Made by a program: the position numbers and the translations under genes
In this document: positions 16,973 to 24,273 of the stretch, piece after piece
Layout: every line of letters begins with the position of its first letter
Position numbering within the stretch: position 1 is the first letter of the stretch
Notes under the pieces: generated by a model
What the model saw: only the letters and a program-made list of their open reading frames with translations
The model's database searches: none
What the model was told of the DNA's origin: nothing
Assembly (NCBI GenBank): GCA_002342685.1
Contig: DDQN01000008.1
Location: forward strand, 1-28,480
Length of the DNA: 28,480 nucleotides
Direction of reading: 5' to 3'
Origin: Vibrio sp. UBA2441
GTDB lineage: Bacteria; Pseudomonadota; Gammaproteobacteria; Enterobacterales; Vibrionaceae

Positions 16973-17689
16973 TTATAGTTCGGCGTTGTGGTAAACTTGC
17001 TGAACGTCATCACAGTCATCTAAAAGATCGAGGAATTTTTGGAATTTCTCTGCATCTTCACCTGTCACTGGTGTATTCGTCTGTGGTACGAAAGTTATTT
17101 CCTCAACTTCCAAGGTAATGTCACTAAACTCACTGTTCAATGCAGTTTTTACTTTGAAAAATTCAGTATGGGGAGCGAAAACAGTAATAACGCCATCTTC
17201 AAGCTCAATATCTGTTACATCAACATCTTGCATCATCAATGCTTCTAATACAGCTTCTTCGTCACTACCTTTAAACTGGAAAACCGCCTGATGATCAAAC
17301 ATATGAGCAGTTGTACCTGGGCTGCCAATTTTAGCTCCTGATTTAACAAAACACTGGCGAACATCTTGAAATGTACGATTTCCGTTGTCAGTCAAACAAT
17401 CAACGATCACGCTCGCACCACCAGGTGCAAAACCTTCATAACGTGCTGGTTGATAGTCTTCACCACCGCCACCGCTTGCTTTATCTAACGCCTTGTCGAT
17501 AACATGAGCAGGTACTTGATCTTTTTTTGCTTTAGCAATCAATTGCTTTAGCGACAAGTTCATTTCAGGATCAGCGCCACCGTTCTTAGCACTCATGTAA
17601 ATTTCTTTTCCGTACTTGGAATAGACTTTAATTTTTGCGCCTTGAGTTTTTGCCATTGAGGCTTTGCGCACTTCAAAACTTCTTCCCAT
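16973..17689 (-). CDS. YebC/PmpR-family DNA-binding protein (YeeN-type)
   Basis: A 238-aa member of the YebC/UPF0082 family. The N-terminal Met-Gly-Arg-Ser-Phe-Glu-Val-Arg-Lys opening, the Gly-Gly-Ala-Asp-Pro-Glu-Met-Asn region, the Lys-Ala-Ser-Gly-Gly-Gly-Gly stretch and the Tyr-Glu-Gly-Phe-Ala-Pro-Gly-Gly motif identify it. The family comprises transcriptional regulators and, in later work, factors that help translation of difficult sequences. A similar gene lies close to rctB on Vibrio cholerae chromosome 2 (VCA0006 by memory), which supports the chromosomal assignment. It is likely a second paralogue beside a canonical YebC on the main chromosome. The ATG at 17689 is followed by the family start. 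Confidence 0.9.
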   Translation of the reverse strand: MGRSFEVRKASMAKTQGAKIKVYSKYGKEIYMSAKNGGADPEMNLSLKQLIAKAKKDQVPAHVIDKALDKASGGGGEDYQPARYEGFAPGGASVIVDCLTDNGNRTFQDVRQCFVKSGAKIGSPGTTAHMFDHQAVFQFKGSDEEAVLEALMMQDVDVTDIELEDGVITVFAPHTEFFKVKTALNSEFSDITLEVEEITFVPQTNTPVTGEDAEKFQKFLDLLDDCDDVQQVYHNAEL

Positions 17690-17770
17690 CGGGATGTTCT
17701 CTCTGTTTCAATTTATTCGGGCAGATTTTAACAAAAAGTAAAATCCATTCAATTTTCAACGGAATCGGTG

Positions 17771-17980
17771 TTAAGACACACCCATTACTCTTTTGTACTT
17801 AATGATCGATTGTTCAAAACATACTTTATCTTGATCATTACGCAGCTTTGCTAAATGAGTTGCAATTTCTTCTGGGCCTGATTTTGCTTGTTTTAGTTTC
17901 CAAACTAAATACGAGGCTTGTTTGTCCAGTTCAATCTTATTTTTCTCGTTTGCAGGCAGTAAAGATAAGTTTGTAGGCAT
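17771..17980 (-). CDS. DUF3283 family protein
   Basis: A 69-aa soluble protein, mainly helical, with a basic central part and no membrane segment. The stretch Asn-Glu-Lys-Asn-Lys-Ile-Glu-Leu-Asp-Lys-Gln-Ala-Ser and the later Leu-Lys-Gln-Ala-Lys-Ser-Gly-Pro-Glu match what I recall of the Vibrio DUF3283 family, whose function is unknown. It stands alone between two short spacers on the same strand as the YebC-family gene. Confidence 0.75.
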   Translation of the reverse strand: MPTNLSLLPANEKNKIELDKQASYLVWKLKQAKSGPEEIATHLAKLRNDQDKVCFEQSIIKYKRVMGVS

Positions 17981-18103
17981 GAGATGTTAGTCATCGATTA
18001 ATTCTTTGGCAGGCAATATACCATAGTGAGCAGAGTGGAGTGAATACTAGAAAACTGAACAGCAGATAATTTTTCACTTTTTGATCTTAATTAGTAAAAT
18101 CAA

Positions 18104-18123
18104 GGGCGACTAATTAGCCGCCC
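18104..18123 (-). terminator. Terminator of the small acidic-protein gene
   Basis: GGGCG (18104-18108) and CGCCC (18119-18123) enclose GCTAATTAGT read on the minus strand, itself nearly self-complementary, giving a stem of up to nine pairs. It is followed on that strand by TTGATTTT. It lies 26 bp after the stop of the gene at 18150-18344. Confidence 0.65.
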
Positions 18124-18149
18124 ATAGAAAAATTGCAATCTGATTGCTA

Positions 18150-18344
18150 TCAATGAAGCAGCCCTAGCTCCTCGGCTTCTTCTAATGTTAAACCGCTTTC
18201 ACGAATTTCTCGCATCGTTTCAATGCGACGACGAGCTTCAGCTGATTTAAGTTGTTTTTTTGATTGCTTGGCGTCTTCTTCCTTGAAGTCCCAATTAGTT
18301 GCAATGTTTGTCATTTCATCATGGTTTATTGAATTAATAGACAT
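18150..18344 (-). CDS. Small conserved-looking acidic protein
   Basis: A 64-aa hydrophilic protein that ends in an Arg-rich then Glu-rich helix (Ala-Arg-Arg-Arg-Ile-Glu followed by Leu-Glu-Glu-Ala-Glu-Glu-Leu-Gly-Leu). This tail resembles small PA3496-type proteins, though I cannot confirm membership. The ATG at 18344 has GGAG six bases upstream. A CCCC-ACG-GGGG hairpin-like sequence lies just upstream in the leader (around 18362-18372). Function unknown. Confidence 0.7.
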   Translation of the reverse strand: MSINSINHDEMTNIATNWDFKEEDAKQSKKQLKSAEARRRIETMREIRESGLTLEEAEELGLLH

Positions 18345-18650
18345 ACATATCTCCGCTCAAAACCCCGTGGGGACAACCGATATGTAGCAAAGGCGAAAAT
18401 ATTTGTTAAGTGAATCTGTTTAAGAATGTGAACTAGACGAGACTTATAGAGTGAAGTTTATAATTTTATCATTAAGGCTTTGCGAAAGTTGAATTTAGGT
18501 CATACTCTTAGAAGATTACCCTGCCAAAAAGTAAATGAGACCTAGATCTCGCTAATTCTTTTTATTACCCGAATCGTCACTCTTCATCATCAATTAAAAC
18601 TGTCATCTTAGCATCCAAATCTAATTCTCTTTTAGTCAAATTACAGAACG

Positions 18651-18660
18651 ATGATCAAGG
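18651..18660 (+). repeat. Isolated RctB-type iteron
   Basis: ATGATCAAGG is identical to the first iteron of the ori2 array (21051-21060) and to the core of the palindromic pair near 21628. It lies outside the origin, about 200 bp beyond the 3' end of rctB and just past its terminator. A site for RctB here is inferred. Confidence 0.5.
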
Positions 18661-18692
18661 TATTGATTAGTTCAGTTCCGTTAATTTTAAGC

Positions 18693-18718
18693 AAAAAAAT
18701 AGCGGATATAATATCCGC
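18693..18718 (-). terminator. rctB terminator
   Basis: On the minus strand, GCGGATA and TATCCGC form a seven-pair stem with a TTA loop, followed by A and seven T residues: a standard Rho-independent terminator about 145 bp downstream of the rctB stop. Confidence 0.8.
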
Positions 18719-18861
18719 CAAAAATTTTCATGAATTAGTGTAACAATATGAGCTAATTTATCCCCTTATGAGAAAGGATAAAGGTTGTCTATTCGTAAGT
18801 AACTATAGCGTTTGCTAAAGTATCAATGTCAGACCTTTGTCAATCTTTTGTCCGAATAGAT

Positions 18862-20838
18862 TTAGATTCCGATAGCAACTTCATCTAATGTTCTAAACAC
18901 TTCTTCGTCTAGATGCCCTTCGAAGATTAACTTACTTACCTTGCGGCGAACAGCCAGCCCAGAAATAAGGCGTTCAATAGAAAGGTGTTTAGTTGATGAC
19001 TGGCTGTTAAACAGCTCTATCGTTTTGCTCAAAACGTCATAACTTATTGGTTCACCACCTACGCGAAGCCAATCAAGCTTCTCTATGAGCTCCTGACACT
19101 CGTTTTTAATTGATAAGGGCGAATGTCCTGTCATTGCAGAAAGAGCCGTTATACTCCTTTCTAAGGCCTCTGAGGAAGTATACTTAGATAAGGTGATAGT
19201 AAGTTCATCAGCGTTAATCTCTACTAAATGTTTTCTCAGCTTAACTCTACGACCCAATCGACCATTCGATTTAGTTGCCTTACGCTGAATCGGCTCAAAC
19301 TCACCGTCTATAATTTCAGCAAGTTCTTCTAGTTTCTGCTTAGATACAAGTTCATTACGCAGTGGGTTAGGTAATGTCGGTGCCATATTCCGCTTCCCGG
19401 CGTTGGTCGTTCTTGCTCGAGAGTATCGCAATACCTCTTCGACATTACATTTTATATCCAATAGAAAGTCAGATACCTTTCCTTTTGACTCCACTTTTGA
19501 AATGGCTAGGTGATAACCCCAAAGATTCACATTGAACAGATCTTCACTGCCATTATTGTCAGCAAGCTTTCGAAGTTCACGAATCAATTCAGATGAAAAT
19601 CGTCGCCATTCTATATTCCTTGCAAGCTTTTGATTTAGTTCACTCAACAGCATTGAATCAGTGAAGCGTCTCGACATACGGCTGCGGAAAAAAGAATAAA
19701 GTTGGAAGACCAGTGTGTGCTGCTTCAATATTTCTGGTGGGAAGAGGAAGAAGTAATCTTTAGTTAGTAGCTCTTCATAAAATGAAGGCTCCCATACGAG
19801 TATATAGAGATTTGGTTTGATCCTTATTTCACCGGAAGCATCTTCTGAAGGTGCTTCTTCTGAAGCGGTAATGGTACGAGCCAAAAAGCGAAAACGATCA
19901 CTCTTAAATCCTTCAGGCATGTTTTCACTCATCCAACGCCCAGCCAGTTCATGTAGCTGAAAATCAGTAAATTCGATCCGATCTATACTTTCTCGTATCG
20001 AATCTCTAGCTGGACCACTATCTTTTTTTCCTCTCATCGAAAGAATATCGGTGATATACAACGGCGTCTTATTAGGCGTTTGCTTTGCGTTGATATGATA
20101 CTCTTCTTGGTGATGTTCATGATATTGAACCGTCAAAGTAAACAAAGCAAAAAGAGTCATAAGATCATCAACCGTCATTATGTTTTTTGACGATCTTGTC
20201 TCAATAATTGCACGTGAACCTGAAATTGAGACCATTGATTTTTGATAGTTTTTCCGTGTTCTTGGAGGTGCTAATGCCTGATCAATGATCCCTGCCCAAT
20301 TCGTAGGAGATACAACAAACTGATCCGCCTCGTCTTTCATTGCAGGTGGCGTTTGTAATCCGTACTCATTAAGTAATCGACGATTAACCTGAGTTTGAGC
20401 AAGCGCTTTTGAACGTTTTTGTTTTTCTGTTTGTTTTGCTGATTCTGTCATAAGACTTGAAGCACCTAAAACCGAAACTAACTGACTTGGATTAACAAAT
20501 CTATGCAGCATCGTTTTACCCGCTAAGCCCTCTTCAAACTTTACCGGTATTTGGGTAAATAAACCAACATTCACAGCAGCTCTTAAACGTTGTTGAATAG
20601 CTGCTCGTGTGAGATGTCTATCCGTTGCTTCGACAATATCTGTTGTTGATACATATCCATCTTTACTGCTAAAACTATTTAATGAGATCAGGTTGAGCAA
20701 TTCAATAATGCTTTTAGTGACACCTTTGAAATGTTGATATTGTTCAATCCAATCAACTGCATTCTCTGATACTTCAAACAAATGCCCATCTTTATGATTT
20801 CTAGGTAGCTTTATCAGTAATTTTTCTTCTGATTTCAT
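18862..20838 (-). CDS. rctB: Chromosome 2 replication initiator RctB
   Basis: The 658-aa initiator of Vibrio chromosome 2, the same length as the V. cholerae protein as I recall it, with highly similar stretches from the start (Glu-Glu-Lys-x-Leu-Ile-Lys-Leu-Pro-Arg) through the Ser-Pro-Thr-Asn-Trp-Ala-Gly block to the Leu-Ser-Ile-Glu-Arg-Leu-Ile-Ser-Gly-Leu end. RctB binds methylated double-stranded iterons and single-stranded repeats at ori2 to open it; structural work showed that its central domains resemble plasmid iteron initiators. It reads away from the origin and is expected to repress its own promoter. ATG 20838 has a weak GGA about ten bases upstream. A CCGT-AAAA-ACGG inverted repeat (about 20861-20872) lies in the leader. 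Confidence 0.98.
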   Translation of the reverse strand: MKSEEKLLIKLPRNHKDGHLFEVSENAVDWIEQYQHFKGVTKSIIELLNLISLNSFSSKDGYVSTTDIVEATDRHLTRAAIQQRLRAAVNVGLFTQIPVKFEEGLAGKTMLHRFVNPSQLVSVLGASSLMTESAKQTEKQKRSKALAQTQVNRRLLNEYGLQTPPAMKDEADQFVVSPTNWAGIIDQALAPPRTRKNYQKSMVSISGSRAIIETRSSKNIMTVDDLMTLFALFTLTVQYHEHHQEEYHINAKQTPNKTPLYITDILSMRGKKDSGPARDSIRESIDRIEFTDFQLHELAGRWMSENMPEGFKSDRFRFLARTITASEEAPSEDASGEIRIKPNLYILVWEPSFYEELLTKDYFFLFPPEILKQHTLVFQLYSFFRSRMSRRFTDSMLLSELNQKLARNIEWRRFSSELIRELRKLADNNGSEDLFNVNLWGYHLAISKVESKGKVSDFLLDIKCNVEEVLRYSRARTTNAGKRNMAPTLPNPLRNELVSKQKLEELAEIIDGEFEPIQRKATKSNGRLGRRVKLRKHLVEINADELTITLSKYTSSEALERSITALSAMTGHSPLSIKNECQELIEKLDWLRVGGEPISYDVLSKTIELFNSQSSTKHLSIERLISGLAVRRKVSKLIFEGHLDEEVFRTLDEVAIGI

Positions 20839-20939
20839 TATTTAATCCATAATTCATTTTCCGTAAAAACGGTATAGTTCCAAAGAGTAAAGAAAAACAG
20901 ATCATAAATAAAGAGAAATTTGTTAGTTCTTATTAAACT

Positions 20940-20987
20940 GATCTTATTGATTAAACTGATCTATATTGATCTAATGATCTAATGATC
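20940..20987. other. Candidate DNA unwinding element
   Basis: Five GATC sites fall within 48 bp of AT-rich DNA, built from repeated TGATCT units. The position between rctB and the iteron array agrees with the unwinding region of V. cholerae ori2, where RctB also binds repeated single-stranded motifs. Function inferred from place and composition. Confidence 0.6.
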
Positions 20988-21005
20988 TGAGGCCGGAAAG
21001 TTATC

Positions 21006-21018
21006 CAAGTTATTGTTA
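21006..21018 (-). promoter_or_regulatory. Possible IHF site
   Basis: CAAGTTATTGTTA matches the complement of the IHF consensus (WATCAR-N4-TTR) with one mismatch and lies between the AT-rich element and the iteron array, where V. cholerae ori2 has its IHF site. A weak call, because the consensus is loose. Confidence 0.35.
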
Positions 21019-21050
21019 TTTATAAACTAAAAAAAAAGGCAATAGAAAGA

Positions 21051-21171
21051 ATGATCAAGGGGACACCTGAACAATGATCATCATAATAACGAAAGCATGA
21101 TCAATCATAATCGAACCGATGATCATAATGACAACGAACAGGTGATCATTGTAGTTTCGGAAAGATGATCA
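21051..21171. repeat. Six phased RctB iterons
   Basis: Six TGATCA cores begin at 21052, 21075, 21098, 21120, 21143 and 21166, that is 22 or 23 bp apart, so all face the same side of the helix. Most are within ATGATCA and several within GAAAG-x-ATGATCAA. The fifth core reads as TGATCAT (opposite strand). Each contains a GATC Dam site. The number six equals the 12-mer array of V. cholerae ori2. Confidence 0.9.
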
Positions 21172-21186
21172 TCATATGTAAACAAC

Positions 21187-21195
21187 TTATCCACA
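21187..21195 (+). promoter_or_regulatory. DnaA box
   Basis: TTATCCACA is a perfect consensus DnaA box, sixteen bases after the last core of the phased iteron array. ori2 initiation also needs DnaA, so this is probably the functional box. It is the only perfect copy I saw in the origin region. Confidence 0.85.
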
Positions 21196-21266
21196 GAACC
21201 CGTGATACCTGTTAGATGTAAACTTAGAAATTTACGTTATTAACTGATAAATTCAGTGATGGAAGC

Positions 21267-21379
21267 ATGATCAAGGAAGCAGTTAAGTTCAAACTAGTGC
21301 TGATTTAGTGGTTAACTATCATTATGGTGAGTTACACATGTAAATCATTTTTGTATTTCGTAATTCGAAAGCATGATCA
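21267..21379 (+). repeat. Two spaced iterons beyond the core array
   Basis: ATGATCAAG occurs at 21267 and 21373 in GGAAGC and GAAAGC contexts, both in the same orientation and 106 bp apart. They lie outside the phased array and are probably regulatory copies that titrate RctB. Confidence 0.7.
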
Positions 21380-21519
21380 AGCTTTATTGAGTTTTTCATT
21401 TATTTAAAAAATCAATTATAACTAACGCAAGTGGCATTCTTTAGGCGTCAGTTCCCATTAATAAAGCGTTCGCCGTAAGTTAGCCAATAATTATCATGCT
21501 TCCGTATTATTTTGTACCT

Positions 21520-21596
21520 TGATCATCGATCCGATAAATGATCTATTTAATAGTGGATAATATCTAATCTTTATATTCATATATGTTCTTGATCAT
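21520..21596 (-). repeat. Two minus-strand iterons
   Basis: TGATCAT at 21520-21526 and 21590-21596, each preceded by CT, read ATGATCAAG on the minus strand. They are opposite in orientation to the array and 70 bp apart, on the parA2 side of the origin. Confidence 0.7.
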
Positions 21597-21619
21597 AGTT
21601 CCGTGCATTTAAGATCACC

Positions 21620-21660
21620 ATGGAAGAATGATCAAGGAACTTCCTTGATCATTCTTCCAT
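21620..21660. repeat. Perfect 20-bp inverted repeat of two iterons
   Basis: ATGGAAGAATGATCAAGGAA (21620-21639), one C, then its exact complement (21641-21660). Each arm contains one full iteron, so two RctB sites are placed head to head with cores starting 17 bp apart (21629 and 21646). It could fold as a cruciform or as an RNA hairpin; no U-tract follows directly on the plus strand. Confidence 0.9.
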
Positions 21661-21762
21661 TATTAAGTTAACGCTTAGTATCTACCTCGTTTAATTTATA
21701 GTGCAAATTACAACCGCCGTAGTTTGTTTTGGTTTAGCTATCGTTCCGAGTAAATCTCTTTT

Positions 21763-21775
21763 TTTACACTGTAAA
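21763..21775. promoter_or_regulatory. parS2: parS2 site 3, origin-proximal
   Basis: TTTACACTGTAAA, an exact parS2 palindrome inside the ori2 control region, 211 bp before parA2. In V. cholerae, ParB2 spreading from an origin-proximal parS2 raises ori2 activity by displacing RctB from inhibitory sites; the place of this site suits the same role. Confidence 0.93.
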
Positions 21776-21924
21776 TGGGTGACGCTGTAACACTTTTAAT
21801 CTGAGGTTAAACTGAATGACTTTGTATTAGAAAGTTGAACGCATATACAAGGTTATTTCTGCTTTATCTACCCTTGGAATCATCTAACTGTGAATTAACT
21901 CTACAATGAACGTTCAGCTATTTA

Positions 21925-21952
21925 TTGTTTATTGTATTTGTTGCTGTACAAT
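21925..21952 (+). promoter_or_regulatory. Candidate parA2 promoter and operator
   Basis: TTGTTT and TACAAT are spaced 16 bp apart and resemble -35 and -10 elements, 33 bp before the parA2 start codon. An inverted repeat ATTGTA-N10-TACAAT (21931-21952) covers the spacer and -10, as expected for an operator bound by a self-repressing ParA with an N-terminal helix-turn-helix. Confidence 0.45.
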
Positions 21953-21985
21953 CAGGGCTATAGGTTATGTAAAGGATATTAGGTA

Positions 21986-23203
21986 ATGAAACGAGATAAA
22001 ACGATAGATAATCTTTATCAATTGGCTGAGCAAACGAAACAAGTACAGGCTGATCGCATTGAGATTGTGTTGGAAGAAAGAAGTGATGTTCATTTCCCTC
22101 CGATGTCAAAGGCATTAATGGAAACTCGTTCTGGTTTAACTCGTAGAAAGCTTGATGACGCGATAAGTAAATTGGAAGCCCAAGGTCACCAGTTTACAAA
22201 GAATAATGCCAATCATTACTCTATATCGTTAGCTGAAGCTCATATGTTACTGGATGCCGCTAATGTTCCCGCTTTTCATGAACGGAAACAAAACACGAAT
22301 AATAAGCCTTGGGTTATAAATGTTCAGAACCAAAAAGGTGGAACAGGTAAGTCAATGACAGCTGTGCATTTGGCTGCATGTTTAGCGCTTAATTTAGATA
22401 AGAGATATAGAATCTGCCTAATTGATTTAGATCCTCAGGGATCATTACGTTTATTTTTGAATCCTCAAATTAGCATGGATGATCATGACAATATTTACTC
22501 TGCAGTGGATATCATGCTCGAAAATGTTCCTGAGGATGTTGAAATTGATCGTGAATTTCTAAACAAAAATGTTCTATTACCGACTCAGTATCCGAACTTA
22601 AAAACAATCTCTGCATTTCCAGAAGATGCAATGTTTAACGCTGAGGCGTGGCAGTACTTGTCTGAAAACCAGTCTCTGGATATTGTTAAGTTACTAAAAG
22701 ATAACCTAATTGATAAGATAGCTGACGATTTTGATGTCATCATGATTGATACCGGACCTCATGTCGACCCCTTGGTGTGGAATGCAATGTATGCGTCTAA
22801 TGCGCTTCTTATTCCTTGTGCCGCAAAGCGCTTAGATTGGTCATCTACAGTTAACTTTTTTCAGCATCTACCTACGGTTTACGAAATGTTTCCTGAAGAC
22901 TGGAAGGGGCTAGAATTTGTTCGTTTGATGCCTACTATGTTTGAAGATGATAATAAAAAACAGGTTTCCGTTTTAACTGAAATGAACTATTTATTAAATG
23001 ACCAAGTGATGATGGCGACGATACCTAGGAGTAGAGCATTTGAAACCTGTGCTGATACGTATAGTACCGTTTTTGATCTGACCGTAGGTGATTTTGAGGG
23101 TGGGAAGAAAACATTAGCCACAGCTCAAGATGCAGTTCAAAAAGGGGCATTAGAGTTGGAGCGTGTGCTTCATAGTCATTGGAATTCACTAAACCAGGAG
23201 TAA
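21986..23203 (+). CDS. parA2: Chromosome 2 partition ATPase ParA2
   Basis: A 405-aa ParA of the plasmid P1 type (class Ia), longer than the chromosome-1 ParA. The N-terminal part holds a helix-turn-helix region (about residues 38-70, with Ser-Gly-Leu-Thr-Arg-Arg-Lys-Leu) and the deviant Walker A Lys-Gly-Gly-Thr-Gly-Lys-Ser is at 117-123. A later Asp-Pro-Gln-Gly segment and the Met-Ile-Asp-Thr-Gly-Pro motif are the Walker A' and B parts. The ATPase moves ParB2-parS2 complexes by cycling on nucleoid DNA. ATG 21986 has AGG close upstream and AAGGA slightly farther. parB2 follows after 6 bp in the same operon. Self-repression is expected for this class. Confidence 0.96.
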   Translation: MKRDKTIDNLYQLAEQTKQVQADRIEIVLEERSDVHFPPMSKALMETRSGLTRRKLDDAISKLEAQGHQFTKNNANHYSISLAEAHMLLDAANVPAFHERKQNTNNKPWVINVQNQKGGTGKSMTAVHLAACLALNLDKRYRICLIDLDPQGSLRLFLNPQISMDDHDNIYSAVDIMLENVPEDVEIDREFLNKNVLLPTQYPNLKTISAFPEDAMFNAEAWQYLSENQSLDIVKLLKDNLIDKIADDFDVIMIDTGPHVDPLVWNAMYASNALLIPCAAKRLDWSSTVNFFQHLPTVYEMFPEDWKGLEFVRLMPTMFEDDNKKQVSVLTEMNYLLNDQVMMATIPRSRAFETCADTYSTVFDLTVGDFEGGKKTLATAQDAVQKGALELERVLHSHWNSLNQE

Positions 23204-23209
23204 TGGTAA

Positions 23210-24184
23210 ATGGCAATTAAAACTTCTGAATTAAATGCAAAATTGTTCGGAAAAACAAACAAGCGTAGAGCAACGACTCCGCAAGAAGCTCAAACAGCAG
23301 CAAAAGAAAAAACTCAGATAATAGAACTATCGGTCGCCGGCAAAGAAATGGTCGAGTTTGAGTTAATTAGAATCCCAGCAAACGAGATTGAATCGCGTAC
23401 TAACGTATTCAAACAGAATGCCCGTGAACAAGCTTTCTTAAATGAATATGCTCTATCGGATGTATTAGTGACGTTGAAAGACAGGGGGCAACAATACCCT
23501 GCTGTTGGTCGCAAGGGAAAAGATGGAAAAATAGAAGTATTGGATGGCAGCCGTCGCCGCATGTCCTGTATTTTAGCTGAAAAAGACTTTTTGGTTTACG
23601 TTGCAGAAGGCATTGGAAGTGAAGAAGCGAAGTTTCTATCCGATGTGGCAAATGCACATAAACCACTTTCTCTTTATGAGCGTGGTAAAGAGATGCAGCA
23701 TAAGCTTGAAACTGTCGAAGCGACAGATCAGAAAGCACTAGCGAAGATATTCCAGTGCAGCGAAGCATTGGTTAGTGGCGCGCTAAAAGCTGCCTCATTG
23801 CCATTAGAGCTGTTGCAGTCATACCCCAATGTTAGTGAACTCGGACGTCCTACTATTGTTAAATTGCATAAGCAATATAACGAACTGGATGCAAAATCTC
23901 AGCAGGCATTATTGGAAAAATGCGTTAGCGAAGACGGCTTTGTCTGGCAGCAGAGTAAAGCTCAGGGTGTTGTACGTATCACTAAAGAGGTGTCAGAAAG
24001 ACTCGAAAGCTGGATATCTGACTTGTCTCCAACAAAGCAGGTAGAGCTTAGTAATAAAAGTGAACTGATAAAAGGCAGGGCGCATTACACTAGAAAAGGA
24101 AATAACCTTGCCTTACATTTGAAAAAGGTCGATGACGAAACCATGAAAGAAATTCTATCGTTTGTTGAATCCAAATTAAACTAA
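23210..24184 (+). CDS. parB2: Chromosome 2 partition protein ParB2
   Basis: A 324-aa centromere-binding protein. The N-terminal nucleotide-binding (ParB/Srx) domain contains Leu-Asp-Gly-Ser-Arg-Arg-Arg (111-117), the Gly-x-x-Arg-Arg box of the CTP-dependent clamp. A helix-turn-helix region follows near residues 175-200 (Ile-Phe-Gln-Cys-Ser-Glu-Ala-Leu-Val-Ser), and a C-terminal dimerisation domain ends the protein. It binds the parS2 palindromes, of which five exact copies lie in this window. It starts 6 bp after parA2 and ends at a strong terminator. Confidence 0.96.
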   Translation: MAIKTSELNAKLFGKTNKRRATTPQEAQTAAKEKTQIIELSVAGKEMVEFELIRIPANEIESRTNVFKQNAREQAFLNEYALSDVLVTLKDRGQQYPAVGRKGKDGKIEVLDGSRRRMSCILAEKDFLVYVAEGIGSEEAKFLSDVANAHKPLSLYERGKEMQHKLETVEATDQKALAKIFQCSEALVSGALKAASLPLELLQSYPNVSELGRPTIVKLHKQYNELDAKSQQALLEKCVSEDGFVWQQSKAQGVVRITKEVSERLESWISDLSPTKQVELSNKSELIKGRAHYTRKGNNLALHLKKVDDETMKEILSFVESKLN

Positions 24185-24202
24185 CCTAGTACATATTAAT
24201 AA

Positions 24203-24226
24203 AAGGCCGCGAATGCGGCTTTTTTT
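24203..24226 (+). terminator. parAB terminator
   Basis: AAGGCCGC and GCGGCTTT pair around a GAAT loop, including one G-T wobble, and run into seven T residues (24220-24226). It follows the parB2 stop by 19 bp. Confidence 0.88.
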
Positions 24227-24273
24227 ATTTCATGTGATACCATTTACTCACCACCTTAGTTGAGCTTTTCTCT

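Larger units (their letters stand above)
18345..18861. other. Intergenic region downstream of rctB
   Basis: This 517-bp AT-rich spacer has no supported gene. It contains the terminator of rctB (18693-18718) and one copy of the iteron ATGATCAAGG (18651-18660). The remainder shows nothing I can assign. Confidence 0.5.
20839..21985. other. Chromosome 2 replication origin (ori2) and incompatibility region
   Basis: A 1147-bp non-coding region between the divergent rctB and parA2 genes. Next to rctB lies the presumed minimal origin: an AT-rich GATC cluster (20940-20987), a possible IHF site, six phased iterons (21051-21171) and a DnaA box (21187-21195). Beyond it, further iterons at about 21267, 21373, 21520 and 21590, a perfect inverted pair (21620-21660) and a parS2 site (21763-21775) match the control side known in V. 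cholerae, where the rctA transcript and 39-mers map. No protein is encoded here. Confidence 0.93.

Noticed and set aside
17831..17840. Iteron-like ATGATCAAGA on the minus strand
   Set aside because: It lies within the DUF3283 coding sequence, where Asn-Asp-Gln-Asp codons explain it; no independent sign of function.
21051..21660. Repeated ATGATCA units as a CRISPR-like array
   Set aside because: Units are short, in both orientations and Dam-site-containing, next to rctB: they are initiator iterons.
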